Shown here piece after piece: positions 8,539 through 17,654 of a stretch of 64,000 nucleotides of DNA (positions within the stretch are counted from its first letter, which is position 1; every line of letters begins with the position of its first letter). A program made the translations under genes and the position numbers. This DNA comes from UBA6168 sp041392505 (GTDB lineage Bacteria; Bacteroidota; Bacteroidia; Chitinophagales; Saprospiraceae): assembly GCA_041392505.1 (NCBI GenBank), contig JAWKLX010000018.1:62001-126000 (forward strand). The letters are read 5' to 3'. A model generated the notes under the pieces. It worked only from the letters and a program-made list of their open reading frames with translations. It ran no database searches and was not told where the DNA came from.

Positions 8539-9480
8539 ATGAAAAATCTAATATTTCTATTTTCAGCGATACTGTTAATGGCTTTCTGCATCGCCTGTGG
8601 TGGTGGGGAAAATGAAACGGGAGGGTCGAAAAACGGTGCCGCTCTTGTTAGTGAAATGGACAGTATGTGCTATGCCATTGGCACCAGTTTCAGCAAGTCC
8701 GTATCGGGTCAACAATTAAGCTTGGATGGAGGACAAGTGGCAAAAGGTTACATGGAATGCAAATCAGGCAGTTCCTATATCAACGAGGACAACGCAAGGC
8801 AAGAGACAGGCCGCCTGCAACAAGCTTATAGAATGAAGCAAAGCACTTCTCCCGATGGTACGGTAAAAGACTTTGACTTCGACTCACTGTCTTATGCGAT
8901 CGGCAGCAGCTATTTCCTCCAACTGAAAAGCTTGGGCATGGAACTGAACGACGAAGCCCTCCTTCAAGGCATTAAAGACAACCTACAAGAGGGCGGCGGA
9001 TTGTTGGACGACCTGCAAGTACGTTCCCTATTACAGCGTTTTAGGGCCATCTCCGAAAAGGCGCAAGACGAAAAAAATGCTGTCGCTGCTGCGGAGAACC
9101 TCGCCAAAGGCAAAGCATTTATGGAAGAAAAGGCCAAGGAGGAAGGTGTCAAATCAACCCCAAGCGGCTTGCACTACAAAGTACTAAAATCAGCCCAAGG
9201 CAAATCCCCTACTGCTGCGAACACAGTGTCCGTGCATTACGAAGGAAGATTGATTGATGGGACTGTTTTTGATAGTTCTATTGCAAGAGGCCAGCCCATC
9301 GAATTTTCGTTGGGAGGAGTGATCAAAGGCTGGACAGAAGGTCTGCAACTGATGAAGGTGGGCGAGAAATTCCAATTTTACATCCCTGCTGATTTGGCAT
9401 ACGGAAACCGTGGTTCAGCCCCCAAGATTGGCCCCGGTGAGACTTTGATTTTTGATGTCGAACTGTTGGATGTAAAATAG
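8539..9480 (+). CDS. FKBP-type peptidyl-prolyl cis-trans isomerase, lipoprotein
   Basis: 313 residues. The lipobox FCIAC places the lipidated cysteine at residue 20, so the mature protein is anchored in the envelope facing the periplasm or the cell surface. An FKBP_N helical dimerisation domain occurs in two related pieces (DSMCYAIGTSF and DSLSYAIGSSYFLQL). A long helix rich in A/E/K leads into the FKBP catalytic domain (about 206-313) with VHYEGRLIDGTVFDSS, GVIKGWTEGLQLMKVGEKFQFYIP and AYGNRG. It probably assists folding of exported proteins. A strong terminator follows, so the gene is likely monocistronic. Confidence 0.93.
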   Translation: MKNLIFLFSAILLMAFCIACGGGENETGGSKNGAALVSEMDSMCYAIGTSFSKSVSGQQLSLDGGQVAKGYMECKSGSSYINEDNARQETGRLQQAYRMKQSTSPDGTVKDFDFDSLSYAIGSSYFLQLKSLGMELNDEALLQGIKDNLQEGGGLLDDLQVRSLLQRFRAISEKAQDEKNAVAAAENLAKGKAFMEEKAKEEGVKSTPSGLHYKVLKSAQGKSPTAANTVSVHYEGRLIDGTVFDSSIARGQPIEFSLGGVIKGWTEGLQLMKVGEKFQFYIPADLAYGNRGSAPKIGPGETLIFDVELLDVK

Positions 9481-9508
9481 TTTAGCCCAACACCAATTAG
9501 GCATTATT

Positions 9509-9549
9509 AAAAAATCCCGGTTCCATTGGTATGAAACCGGGATTTTTTT
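9509..9549. terminator. Bidirectional intrinsic terminator
   Basis: AAAAATCCCGGTT and AACCGGGATTTTT form a stem around a short loop with A-run on the left and T-run on the right. It can end transcription of the FKBP gene (+) and of the T9SS cargo gene at 9575-10321 (-). Confidence 0.9.
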
Positions 9550-9574
9550 ATTCGGCCTTTCCTATTTATTTTAC

Positions 9575-10321
9575 TCAAAAACTCTGCTTCACGACTTTTA
9601 CCACTTTGGCCTTATTAGCTGTATTTAATTTAAATATATAGACACCATTGCTCCAACTATTCATGTCAACAGATAGACTTTTTTGCCCATTAAAATCGAT
9701 ATGTTTTCCCACGAAAATGAGTCTGCCGCTCAGGTCAAAAACAGTCAAGGTTATTTTCCCCAAATGAGACAGCGAGCTGCGGATCTCGACAAAATCATTC
9801 GCCAAAGTTGGTGTGATCTGAATTGCACCTTCCAAAAAAGGATCGTTGGTTGGCGTGACTACCATTTCGCCACATTCTACGATTGAAGTAAAATCAGCCA
9901 GTGAAACCTGTGAAATGTTTGGCGTGATTTGGCCGATGACCGAACCATTGACCACTTTTAGATAACTGACGCCACAGTTGGAAATCCACCAATCACTATC
10001 ACCTGTAGTCGCAACGATGTATTCTTCACCAATTGAAAACGTGTCTGTATATATTTGACAATTAGCACCATTTCCTCTTTGCACAAAAGCGTTGGTGCCT
10101 GTCAGGTCACTTCCATGATAACTTTTTATGACATTCACATTTACCCCATCCGTTTGTTTACCAGTTATTTTAATGTGATAAACTGAAAAATATGATTGGA
10201 TTTGGCCGTTGTTGTTGTAAGTGAGGTGTTCGCAAAAATTATCAATATATATGCAATCGCAGGCGAGGCCCTTTGACACTAGTATTAATAAAAAAATGGG
10301 TAAGAATATTAGTCTTTTCAT
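9575..10321 (-). CDS. Secreted protein with T9SS C-terminal sorting domain
   Basis: 248 residues with a signal peptide (LIFLPIFLLILVSKGLACDC). A cysteine-containing N-terminal domain follows (about 20-150), including NCGVSYLKVVNG and CQIYTDTF, with a tissue-inhibitor-of-metalloprotease-like look (early CDC, cysteine pairs, beta-rich). The last 80 residues are a type A T9SS sorting domain (FDLSGRLIFVGKHIDF, WSNGVYIFKLN, KVVKVVKQ). It is exported by Sec, then taken across the outer membrane by T9SS and attached to the surface or released. The function of the N-terminal domain is not established. It shares a terminator with the convergent FKBP gene. Confidence 0.85.
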   Translation of the reverse strand: MKRLIFLPIFLLILVSKGLACDCIYIDNFCEHLTYNNNGQIQSYFSVYHIKITGKQTDGVNVNVIKSYHGSDLTGTNAFVQRGNGANCQIYTDTFSIGEEYIVATTGDSDWWISNCGVSYLKVVNGSVIGQITPNISQVSLADFTSIVECGEMVVTPTNDPFLEGAIQITPTLANDFVEIRSSLSHLGKITLTVFDLSGRLIFVGKHIDFNGQKSLSVDMNSWSNGVYIFKLNTANKAKVVKVVKQSF

Positions 10322-10640
10322 GATGGTCTTTTTTTACATAAAGACGGCGGTGAACATTGAGTGGGTTGGGTATCCTCTTTACAAAGTGGCTTCACTCGAC
10401 AAATGAATAAAGACAGCCTCTGGATTCTCTAACAATAGCATTCGCCTCCTTGGATTCACTTTCATTTTGATAACTTGTCAATGTTAACTAATTTGGGAGT
10501 CTGATTTTTCTGCAATTTTCAAATAGGCTGACATGCTCTGCTTGGTCGAACAAAAGGCATTTTATTGAATAATCTATCCCTTTTGGATGACCCAAGCAAC
10601 GTTCCACTTAAAGGGTAACACCTAACTAAAACTAGTTATC
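10322..10640. other. 319-bp intergenic region between divergent genes
   Basis: Separates two divergently transcribed T9SS cargo genes, so it should hold both promoters. I see no strong hairpin and no member of the repeat families. No clear match to the Bacteroidota -33/-7 promoter pattern could be fixed by eye. Confidence 0.4.
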
Positions 10641-12203
10641 ATGAAAACAGTGCTCTTTATCTTAGCTTTTGCTTTACTTTCCTTTCCAACCATTTCCCAA
10701 AATTCATTTGATAAAACATTTGGAGAGAATGGGGTTTTACTGACCACTTATGGGTTTCACCAGAGCCTAAAAAACTTCGTTTACATCTTGGATACCTTAC
10801 CTAATGAACAAATAATGATGGGTGGATTATCAGGAGGCGACATTGTACTCGCAAAAATAAACAACGATGGAACGTTGGATGATACGTTTGGCGAAGAAGG
10901 CATTGCACTTTACAGTCCTCCTTTTGATTACAATTATTTGGGCGATTTTGATATCCAAACAGATAATGATGGTCGAATATTAATACTCGGCAGCAGTGTT
11001 TCCTACGGGGGATACGACCCAACAACCTGGGTCGTCCGGTTCAATCCGGATGGCAGGTTGGATGAAGAGTTCGCCCCCTTCGGCTTCGAATACCTAGAAG
11101 TAGGGCAAGGCTTTGGTGTATCTGAGCCAGAGGCAGTTATCGTTCAGCCTGATGGCAAATTCGTGATTGCTGGAAGCGCCTATACATCAGGATGGTCAGG
11201 TTTTGTAAAAAGGTATCATCCAAGTGGGGAGCCAGATAGTACCTTTGGAATAAACGGATATCTCGACGTTGAATTCGGCACAACTGACCAAACCAAGTTA
11301 GGCGCTGTAAGTCTATTGTCAGATGGGAAATTTATGGTTGGGGGTTATCGTCTTACCAGATTGAATCCGGATGGCTCCACAGATATGACTTTCGGCAATT
11401 CGGGCTTAGTTGACCCAGGTTTTCAGATACAGTCCCTTGTGATTCAACCAGATGGAAAAATACTAATCGTTGGTAATCCTGGTTATATTACAAAAATCAT
11501 GCGTTATCATTCTGATGGGACAATTGATCTATCCTATGGAGAAAATGGCCAAATTACAGTCCAAGCTGGGGCCGCCAAAAGAATGATCGAACAAATCATT
11601 CTTCAACCCAATGGGAAACTAGTCGCCGTTGGCGGAATTACCCTGCCTGAAAAAACCTATTATTCGCCAGACATTTCGACCATACTTAGATTTACTAAAG
11701 ATGGCAAATTAGACGAGGACTTTGATGGTGACGGCATAGCAGAAACTGACTTGAGAGCGGAAAAATCAGAAAGTGCGACCTGTGCAACAATCCTACCTGA
11801 TGGAAAAATATTAGCGGGCGGATATGTATATGAACAATGGTATCGGTCTGATTTCACGCTGATGCGTTTCGTCTCCGATGAAAAAGAGGATATTGATCCT
11901 AGCAATGAAGGAATGGATTCTATTGAAATCATAGTGCCCGAAAAAGAAACTTTCCTTTTTCCCAACCCTGTTATAGATGCGGCAACCCTTTATTATTACC
12001 AACCCAAGTTTGGAAAAGTCTCCATCCATTTATATGCTAACGATGGCAAATTGCTGCACACTTTTATCAAAGACCAATTTAGGGATGAAGGTCAACACAA
12101 GGAGTTATTGGAATGGCCGATTGGGGTTCATTCTGGTGTTTATCTGATTGTTGTTGCATCTAAGGACAGACAAATTGGCGTAACGGTATTTCATAAAAAT
12201 TGA
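10641..12203 (+). CDS. Delta-60 repeat protein with T9SS sorting domain
   Basis: 520 residues with a signal peptide (LFILAFALLSFPTISQN). About seven delta-60 repeats follow, each of the form DxTFGxxGxxx ... VQPDGKxxxxG (for example DKTFGENGVLLT, VIVQPDGKFVIAGS, LVIQPDGKILIVGN). They are predicted to fold as a beta-propeller-like array, seen in large secreted proteins of Bacteroidota, Planctomycetes and Deltaproteobacteria. The C-terminus is a type A T9SS domain (FLFPNPVIDAATLYYY ... GVHSGVYLIVVASKDRQIG). It is probably a surface or secreted protein, with binding or adhesion the usual guess. A 21-nt hairpin (12208-12229) follows the stop codon. Confidence 0.88.
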   Translation: MKTVLFILAFALLSFPTISQNSFDKTFGENGVLLTTYGFHQSLKNFVYILDTLPNEQIMMGGLSGGDIVLAKINNDGTLDDTFGEEGIALYSPPFDYNYLGDFDIQTDNDGRILILGSSVSYGGYDPTTWVVRFNPDGRLDEEFAPFGFEYLEVGQGFGVSEPEAVIVQPDGKFVIAGSAYTSGWSGFVKRYHPSGEPDSTFGINGYLDVEFGTTDQTKLGAVSLLSDGKFMVGGYRLTRLNPDGSTDMTFGNSGLVDPGFQIQSLVIQPDGKILIVGNPGYITKIMRYHSDGTIDLSYGENGQITVQAGAAKRMIEQIILQPNGKLVAVGGITLPEKTYYSPDISTILRFTKDGKLDEDFDGDGIAETDLRAEKSESATCATILPDGKILAGGYVYEQWYRSDFTLMRFVSDEKEDIDPSNEGMDSIEIIVPEKETFLFPNPVIDAATLYYYQPKFGKVSIHLYANDGKLLHTFIKDQFRDEGQHKELLEWPIGVHSGVYLIVVASKDRQIGVTVFHKN

Positions 12204-12207
12204 AAAC

Positions 12208-12270
12208 AAGGAATGGGCTGTATTCCTTGGCAAAAAAAAAGCCGCTGTCCAAACAAGGGCAGCGGCTTTT
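12208..12270. terminator. Two adjacent hairpins acting as a terminator in both directions
   Basis: CAAGGAAT/ATTCCTTG (12208-12229) is followed by an A-run and by GCCGCTGTCC/GGGCAGCGGC (12241-12266) with TTTT. The second stem, flanked by nine A on its left, ends rny transcription on the minus strand. The plus-strand delta-60 gene can end at either hairpin. Confidence 0.88.
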
Positions 12271-12290
12271 GCATTTATCTTAAACAAGAA

Positions 12291-13940
12291 TTACCGGGCA
12301 AATTGCACAGCCCGCTTCTCCCGGATCACCGTCACTTTGATCTGGCCGGGGTACTGCATTTCTTCTTGTATTTTTTGCGAAATCATGAAAGCGAGGTCAT
12401 CGGCGTATTGGTCACTGACCTTCTCTGATTCAACGATCACCCGTAGTTCCCGACCAGCTTGCATGGCGTAAGCCTTGGTCACACCATCGTGGCTCATGGC
12501 CACTTCTTCCAATTCACCGATCCGCTTGAGGTAACTTTCCAAGATTTCCCGACGTGCACCTGGGCGGGCACCGGAAATGGCGTCGCAGGCCTGTACCAAC
12601 GGCGAAATGATATTGGTCATTTCGATCTCATCGTGGTGAGCTCCAACGGCATTGCAAATGGTGCTATTCTCTCCATGCTTTTCACAAATCTGCATACCCA
12701 AGATGGCGTGAGACAATTCTGTTTCTTCTTCCGCCACTTTTCCAACGTCGTGCAAGAGGCCGGCCCGTTTGGCCAATTTGGCTTGCTTCGGACTGAGACC
12801 CAATTCAGCGGCCATGATTGCACAAAGGTTGGCCGTTTCGATGGAGTGCTTGAGCAGGTTTTGGCCATAAGATGACCGGAAACGCATCCGCCCAACCATT
12901 TTCACCAAATAAGCATTCAAGCCGTGGATATTGAGTTCGATAACGGTACGCTCCCCGATTTCGATGATCTGTTCGTCCAATTGCTTTCTCGTTTTCGCCA
13001 CCACTTCCTCAATACGAGCTGGGTGGATACGTCCATCGGCCACCAATTTTTTTAAGGAAAGACGGGCAACTTCCCGACGGATCGGGTCGAAGCTGGAAAT
13101 GACAATTGCTTCTGGGGTATCATCCACCACGATCTCGGCACCAGTAGCTGCTTCAAGTGCCCGGATGTTCCGGCCTTCCCGGCCAATGATCTGGCCTTTC
13201 ATGTCATCGCTATCAAGTTGGAAAACAGAGACAGTATTTTCAATGGTATATTCCGAAGCCATCCGCTGGATCGTCTGAATAATGATCTTTTTGGACTCCT
13301 TATTGGCATCGGCCTTGGCTTGGGTCACCGCATCTTTGATCAATGCCATAGCATCCGTTTCGGCCTTTTGTTTGACAGCCAAAAGGAGTTGTTCTTTGGC
13401 TTCCGCTTCGGTGAGTTTTGAAATATTTTCGAGCGCTTTGATGCGTTCTTCATTCGCAGCATCCAGCTCTTCTTTTTTGCGCTGCACCACTTTCAGCTGC
13501 TTATCGATGCTGTCGCGGATGCTTTTGATTTCGGCTTCCCGCTGATCGAGATCGGCACTCCGGGTATCCAACAATTTGGATTCATTGTTTAGCTTGTCCT
13601 GTTTCGCTTCCAGTTCTTTCTCCATGCCTTTCACCTCAAATTCCCGGTCTTTCACTGCCACAAGGCGTTCCGCTTTTTCTGCCTCGAACTTGACTTTCAG
13701 GCTGTTGAACTTCTCCTTCGCTTCCTGGATTTTGCGCTGCTTGATGTTTTCGTTCTTAGCCTCTGCTTTATCGACAATGCTCTTTGCAGTTACCTGAGCC
13801 TTCTTGATTTCCTCGTCGGCTTTGGCGTTCATTTCGTCAATCAGCGACTGGCGTTTTTTGCCCAATGCTGCCTGCCCTATAAAGAAGCCGATCAAGGCGC
13901 CGATGACAAGCCCGGCGATGGCCATGATTCCTATTTCCAT
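12291..13940 (-). CDS. rny: Ribonuclease Y
   Basis: 549 residues with the full RNase Y layout. An N-terminal membrane anchor (IAGLVIGALIGFFIGQAALG) is followed by a long charged coiled coil (about 30-200), a KH domain (MKGQIIGREGRNIRALEAATG near residue 245) and an HD phosphohydrolase domain (LKHSIETANLCAIMAAELGL ... AGLLHDVGKV, then GAHHDEIE). It is an endoribonuclease that initiates mRNA decay at the inner membrane, with metal bound by the HD histidines and aspartate. It is the last gene of the pheT-coiled coil-zapA-rny block. A hairpin before zapA may separate part of the transcript. Confidence 0.97.
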   Translation of the reverse strand: MEIGIMAIAGLVIGALIGFFIGQAALGKKRQSLIDEMNAKADEEIKKAQVTAKSIVDKAEAKNENIKQRKIQEAKEKFNSLKVKFEAEKAERLVAVKDREFEVKGMEKELEAKQDKLNNESKLLDTRSADLDQREAEIKSIRDSIDKQLKVVQRKKEELDAANEERIKALENISKLTEAEAKEQLLLAVKQKAETDAMALIKDAVTQAKADANKESKKIIIQTIQRMASEYTIENTVSVFQLDSDDMKGQIIGREGRNIRALEAATGAEIVVDDTPEAIVISSFDPIRREVARLSLKKLVADGRIHPARIEEVVAKTRKQLDEQIIEIGERTVIELNIHGLNAYLVKMVGRMRFRSSYGQNLLKHSIETANLCAIMAAELGLSPKQAKLAKRAGLLHDVGKVAEEETELSHAILGMQICEKHGENSTICNAVGAHHDEIEMTNIISPLVQACDAISGARPGARREILESYLKRIGELEEVAMSHDGVTKAYAMQAGRELRVIVESEKVSDQYADDLAFMISQKIQEEMQYPGQIKVTVIREKRAVQFAR

Positions 13941-14052
13941 GATAGTTTAAATAGTTGAATGGTTAGATGGATGAATGGTTATTAGAATGGTTTTGCAAAA
14001 CCGATAAGCCATTTAGCCATTGATACCCATAAATATTAATAGCGGCAATGGG

Positions 14053-14358
14053 TCAGGAGAGGGCCTCATCGAGGATTGCCTCTAAGTGGGTCAATTTTTC
14101 GGAAAGTTCGGTGGAAGGAGGAACAGAAGATGAAGGGCCGGATGATGCTTTATGAAGATCAACCGCATAAGCGAGAAGTGCCATGGCAAGGCAATCTTGT
14201 TTTTCACGGTTGGGATAGGTCAATTGAAATTTGTTTACCTTTTCATTGACTTCTTTGACGATCCGCCTGATGACAGGCTCATCGTTTGCTTTTATCTTCA
14301 GAGGATATGGTCTCCCTGCGATTGTAACGGTCAATTGCAAACTATCTTTTTCGTCCAT
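14053..14358 (-). CDS. zapA: Cell division protein ZapA
   Basis: 101 residues from the ATG at 14358 (MDEKDSLQLTVTIAGRPYPL); the upstream in-frame part reads like leader. It shows the ZapA pattern: a short beta N-terminus (LTVTIAGRPYPLKI), the helix VIRRIVKEVNEKVNKF, then a long coiled-coil helix (DCLAMALLAYAVDLHKA ... LSEKLTHLEAIL). ZapA binds FtsZ and bundles protofilaments at the division ring. Its place next to rny and a small coiled-coil gene is typical of Bacteroidota. Confidence 0.93.
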   Translation of the reverse strand: MDEKDSLQLTVTIAGRPYPLKIKANDEPVIRRIVKEVNEKVNKFQLTYPNREKQDCLAMALLAYAVDLHKASSGPSSSVPPSTELSEKLTHLEAILDEALS

Positions 14359-14394
14359 ATCCTGGGAAATCAAAATAAAAATGAAAATTAAAAA

Positions 14395-14424
14395 CACCCG
14401 CCGTTTAATGAGGTGGGCTTTTTT
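14395..14424 (-). terminator. Hairpin between the coiled-coil gene and zapA
   Basis: On the minus strand GCCCACC and GGCGGGTG pair (one wobble) around TCATTAAAC and are followed by TTTTTAATTTT. It resembles an intrinsic terminator or attenuator placed within the operon, about 40 bp before zapA, so it may lower downstream expression. Confidence 0.55.
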
Positions 14425-14457
14425 ATTTTCATTTAAATTTTCATTTTAATTTCAATA

Positions 14458-14751
14458 TTAAGCATTTTGTAGCCACGCAATACATTTATCAATTTCAACG
14501 ATGTATTGGTCGATCTGCTTTCTCAATTCTTGGGAACCTTCCTGGTCATTGTCCCCACGCTGCCCGGCCAATGCCTGCTGCGTTTTAGATAATCGTTCTG
14601 TCAATTCGCTGATACGGTCGGACTGGCCGGCCATCTCAGCTTTTATCTTTTTATTTTCATCCGATAATACAGCATTTTCATTGCGAAGGGTATTTAGCTC
14701 TTCGACCAGCTGTACAATCTTCTTCTCAATATTTTCAACTTGTCCAATCAT
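14458..14751 (-). CDS. Small coiled-coil protein, possible ZapB-like division factor
   Basis: 97 residues, almost entirely heptad-patterned helix (MIGQVENIEKKIVQLVEELN, LRNENAVLSDENKKIKAEM, ISELTERLSKTQQAL). It ends QYIVEIDKCIAWLQNA. No signal peptide or membrane segment is present. Length, composition and position directly upstream of zapA suggest a ZapA partner analogous to ZapB of gamma-proteobacteria. This is inference from context, since short coiled coils resemble one another without homology. It is transcribed with pheT (82-bp gap) and zapA. Confidence 0.8.
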   Translation of the reverse strand: MIGQVENIEKKIVQLVEELNTLRNENAVLSDENKKIKAEMAGQSDRISELTERLSKTQQALAGQRGDNDQEGSQELRKQIDQYIVEIDKCIAWLQNA

Positions 14752-14832
14752 TGGGTGGCGGTGTTTCTTGAAACAAGTAGCTGGAAAAAGCTTAGCTAGT
14801 TGGACCTTTACTTTATCCTTTTACTTAATAAT

Positions 14833-17304
14833 TCATCGTCTAATCACGGCTCCCATTTTCTCTTCGTATGTTCGGATCAATTCGTTCATGACTTTGTCAA
14901 CCTCCTTGTCGTTCAAAGTCCGTTCGGTGTTTTCGAAGGTGAAACTGATGGCATAGGATTTTTTGTCTTTGCCCAAACGTTCTTCGTCTTCGTAAACGTC
15001 GAACAAATTTATATCTTTTATCAGCTTCTTACCAACTTTTCCGGCAAGCGTTGCAAGATCAGCAAATTTCACGGTATTTCCAATCACCAGAGCCAAGTCC
15101 CTCCGCATAGTCGGGAAGCGGTTCAGCTCGTTCATGCTGATGCTGTTTTTCTTGGCTGCTTTCACCAGTGCCCCCCAATCAAAATCGGCATAGAACACCT
15201 GGGTTTTGATGCCCACCTGCTTGCAAATTTTAGGTGCTACTTTTCCAAATTTCACCAAAGACTTGGCCCCCCGGTGGTAGTTCATATTGTAGGCAAAAAG
15301 GCCACCCTGCTCCACTGTTTGCTGATAGCCAGCAAGCCCCAGGCGAGCCAGCACGTTGTCCACAAAAGATTTCAAAGTGAAATAATCAGCCTCCTGCTTT
15401 GTAGTATTCCGCCAGCTTTCCTCCCAACGTTGCCCAGTCAAAAACAGAGTTAAATGCTCCCGCTCCTCGAATAATTGCCGGACGTCGGCCTCCGCTTCCT
15501 CACCTCCCTCTTTCCGAACATAAGTTTTCCCAAACTCAAATAATTTCAAGTCGCTTTGCTGCCTGTTCTGGTTATGCAACACGGCCTCCAAGCCACTGAA
15601 CAACATCGTCGGGCGCATGATGTCGAGGTGGACATTGGAAGTATTGTTGACCCACACCAGTTCCTTTTCATCCAACGGCAAAACATCCCGGTAATACCTT
15701 GATTCTGAAAGGGAAAGTGCCATCGTTTCGTGAAAACCATTGGCCGCCAATAAATCACCAACCGCACTCCTAATTTCATTGGGGTCAGGGGTTTCCCGTT
15801 CGATCATGCTGCTCCGCATTTGGTTCGGCACTGGCACATTGTCGAGGCCAAACACCCGGAGTATTTCTTCGACCACATCAGCAGGGCGGGTCACATCGGC
15901 CTTGTTGGTCGGGACAGCAACGGTGAAACCTTCCGCATTTTCCGAAAGGATATCCATACCAAGCGCTACTAAAATCGCATTTATTTCTTTCGGGGAAATA
16001 TTTGCTCCGATCAGTCGATTCACGTAATCGTAAGTTACCTCAATTTTTACCGGTTCGATCTTATTTGGGTAAATGTCCACCACCTCAGAAGCGATTTCTC
16101 CACCAGCCATTTCAACGATCATGGCCGCTGCCCGTTTGAGCGCATAAACACAAACATTGGGGTCGCTGCCTTTTTCAAAAACTTTAGCGGCATCGGTCCG
16201 AAGGTCATGACGGGTGCTGCTGCGACGTATCCATTTCGCATTGAAGTGGGCGCTTTCGAGGAAAATGTTTTTGGTAGCATCTTTCACTCCAGAGTTGAGG
16301 CCACCGAATACCCCACCGATACACATGCCTTTGGAATCGCCATCGCAGATCATCAGGTCCTCGCCCCGCAGGGTTCGCTCCTGCTCGTCGAGGGAAAGGA
16401 ATTTTGTTCCCTCCGGCAAAGTTTTCACAATGACTTTGCGTCCAGCGATTTCATCCAAATCAAAGGCGTGCAAAGGTTGCCCCAGCTCGTGCAGGATGAA
16501 ATTCGTGATGTCAACGATATTGCTGATGGGCCGAACGCCGACTGCTAACAGCCTGTTTTTCAGCCAGTCAGGAGACTCGCCAATGGTTACCCCTTTGATG
16601 GAAACACCTGCGTAACGGGGGCAAGCCTCCGTATTTTCCACCACCACTTCAACGGGTAAATCATGATTATCAATCTTGAAATCAGTAATGGATGGTACTT
16701 TCACTTCCCCGCTACCACCGTGCTGGATTTTCAGGGCTGCCGCCAAATCCTTCGCCACACCAAGGTGGCAAGTGGCATCGGAACGGTTGGGGGTGAGGCC
16801 AATTTCATAGACCACATCGTTTTCAACTTTGTAATAATCACGCCCGGCCATGCCGACAGGTGTGTCCTCCGGCAAAACGATGATGCCACTGTGGTCGTTG
16901 CCGATGCCCAATTCATCCTCAGCACAGATCATCCCTTCGGAGGCTTCGCCCCTGATCTTTCCTTTTTTTATGGTAAATGGCTCGCCCTCAGCAGGATAGA
17001 GTTTGGTGCCAATGGTGGCCACCATCACTTTTTGTCCAGCAGCCACATTGGGTGCGCCACAAACAATTTGCAATAGCTCCTCGCCACCAACATCTACTTT
17101 GGTCAAGCTGAGTTTATCAGCGTCGGGATGTTTGACACATTCTTTTACCTCCCCGACGACGATGCCTTCCAAACCACCTTTGATGGTTTCGATTTCTTCC
17201 ATGCCCTCCACTTCGAGGCCGAGGCTGGTGAGCAGGTCGCTTGTTTCCGCAGGGGATAAGTTGATATCAATGTATTGTTTGAGCCAATTAAGGGATGTGG
17301 TCAT
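14833..17304 (-). CDS. pheT: Phenylalanine--tRNA ligase beta subunit
   Basis: 823 residues from the ATG at 17304 (MTTSLNWLKQYIDINLSP), which fits the family start; the upstream in-frame extension is a poly-A/T leader. Domains in order are the EMAP-type tRNA-binding domain (about 40-155, VVGEVKECVKHPDADKL), B3/B4 editing domain (about 210-370, including GQPLHAFDLDEIAGRK), B5 DNA-binding-like domain (about 400-475), the catalytic-like core (about 490-690), and the FDX-ACB anticodon-binding domain at the end (LNRFPTMRRDLALVI ... ISFTFENTERTLND). It acts with PheS as an alpha2-beta2 enzyme; pheS is not in the window. Confidence 0.97.
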   Translation of the reverse strand: MTTSLNWLKQYIDINLSPAETSDLLTSLGLEVEGMEEIETIKGGLEGIVVGEVKECVKHPDADKLSLTKVDVGGEELLQIVCGAPNVAAGQKVMVATIGTKLYPAEGEPFTIKKGKIRGEASEGMICAEDELGIGNDHSGIIVLPEDTPVGMAGRDYYKVENDVVYEIGLTPNRSDATCHLGVAKDLAAALKIQHGGSGEVKVPSITDFKIDNHDLPVEVVVENTEACPRYAGVSIKGVTIGESPDWLKNRLLAVGVRPISNIVDITNFILHELGQPLHAFDLDEIAGRKVIVKTLPEGTKFLSLDEQERTLRGEDLMICDGDSKGMCIGGVFGGLNSGVKDATKNIFLESAHFNAKWIRRSSTRHDLRTDAAKVFEKGSDPNVCVYALKRAAAMIVEMAGGEIASEVVDIYPNKIEPVKIEVTYDYVNRLIGANISPKEINAILVALGMDILSENAEGFTVAVPTNKADVTRPADVVEEILRVFGLDNVPVPNQMRSSMIERETPDPNEIRSAVGDLLAANGFHETMALSLSESRYYRDVLPLDEKELVWVNNTSNVHLDIMRPTMLFSGLEAVLHNQNRQQSDLKLFEFGKTYVRKEGGEEAEADVRQLFEEREHLTLFLTGQRWEESWRNTTKQEADYFTLKSFVDNVLARLGLAGYQQTVEQGGLFAYNMNYHRGAKSLVKFGKVAPKICKQVGIKTQVFYADFDWGALVKAAKKNSISMNELNRFPTMRRDLALVIGNTVKFADLATLAGKVGKKLIKDINLFDVYEDEERLGKDKKSYAISFTFENTERTLNDKEVDKVMNELIRTYEEKMGAVIRR

Positions 17305-17505
17305 TGTTTCAATAAAAATTAAAATGAAAATAAAAATGGAAATCACGGTCCTGCCTTCAATTCATGCTGCACCTATCTCCCCGTCAATTTTTAAAATTCA
17401 TTTTGCCAAAATTATAAAGGGCGCAAAGATAACAGGGTCTGGACACTGATTTGATTGATATAACTGATTTTTATAAAATTAGATTCAAAGGGGAGTTGGG
17501 AAACC

Positions 17506-17614
17506 GGTATTAGGGTATTACGGTATTGTGGTATTTAGGTATTGCGGTATTATGGGACTATCTTTCCGCAACTTAAATACCTGAATACCTGAATACCTGA
17601 ATACCGTAATACCG
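17506..17614. repeat. GGTATT-type short tandem repeats in inverted arrangement
   Basis: The left half repeats GGTATT with 1-2-nt spacers (GGTATTAGGGTATTACGGT) and the right half repeats the complement (AATACCTG repeated, then AATACCGTAATACCG). The two halves flank a roughly 20-bp centre and could form a long cruciform. It lies between the divergent pheT and T9SS cargo genes. Units are too short and too regular to be CRISPR. Confidence 0.8.
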
Positions 17615-17654
17615 ATTTAATTATCTTGCGGCCAAAATTTTAAAACAAATAAAA

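Noticed and set aside
17506..17614. Repeat array resembling a CRISPR
   Set aside because: Units are about 6-8 bp, directly adjacent and inverted in the second half. There are no unique spacers and no cas genes.
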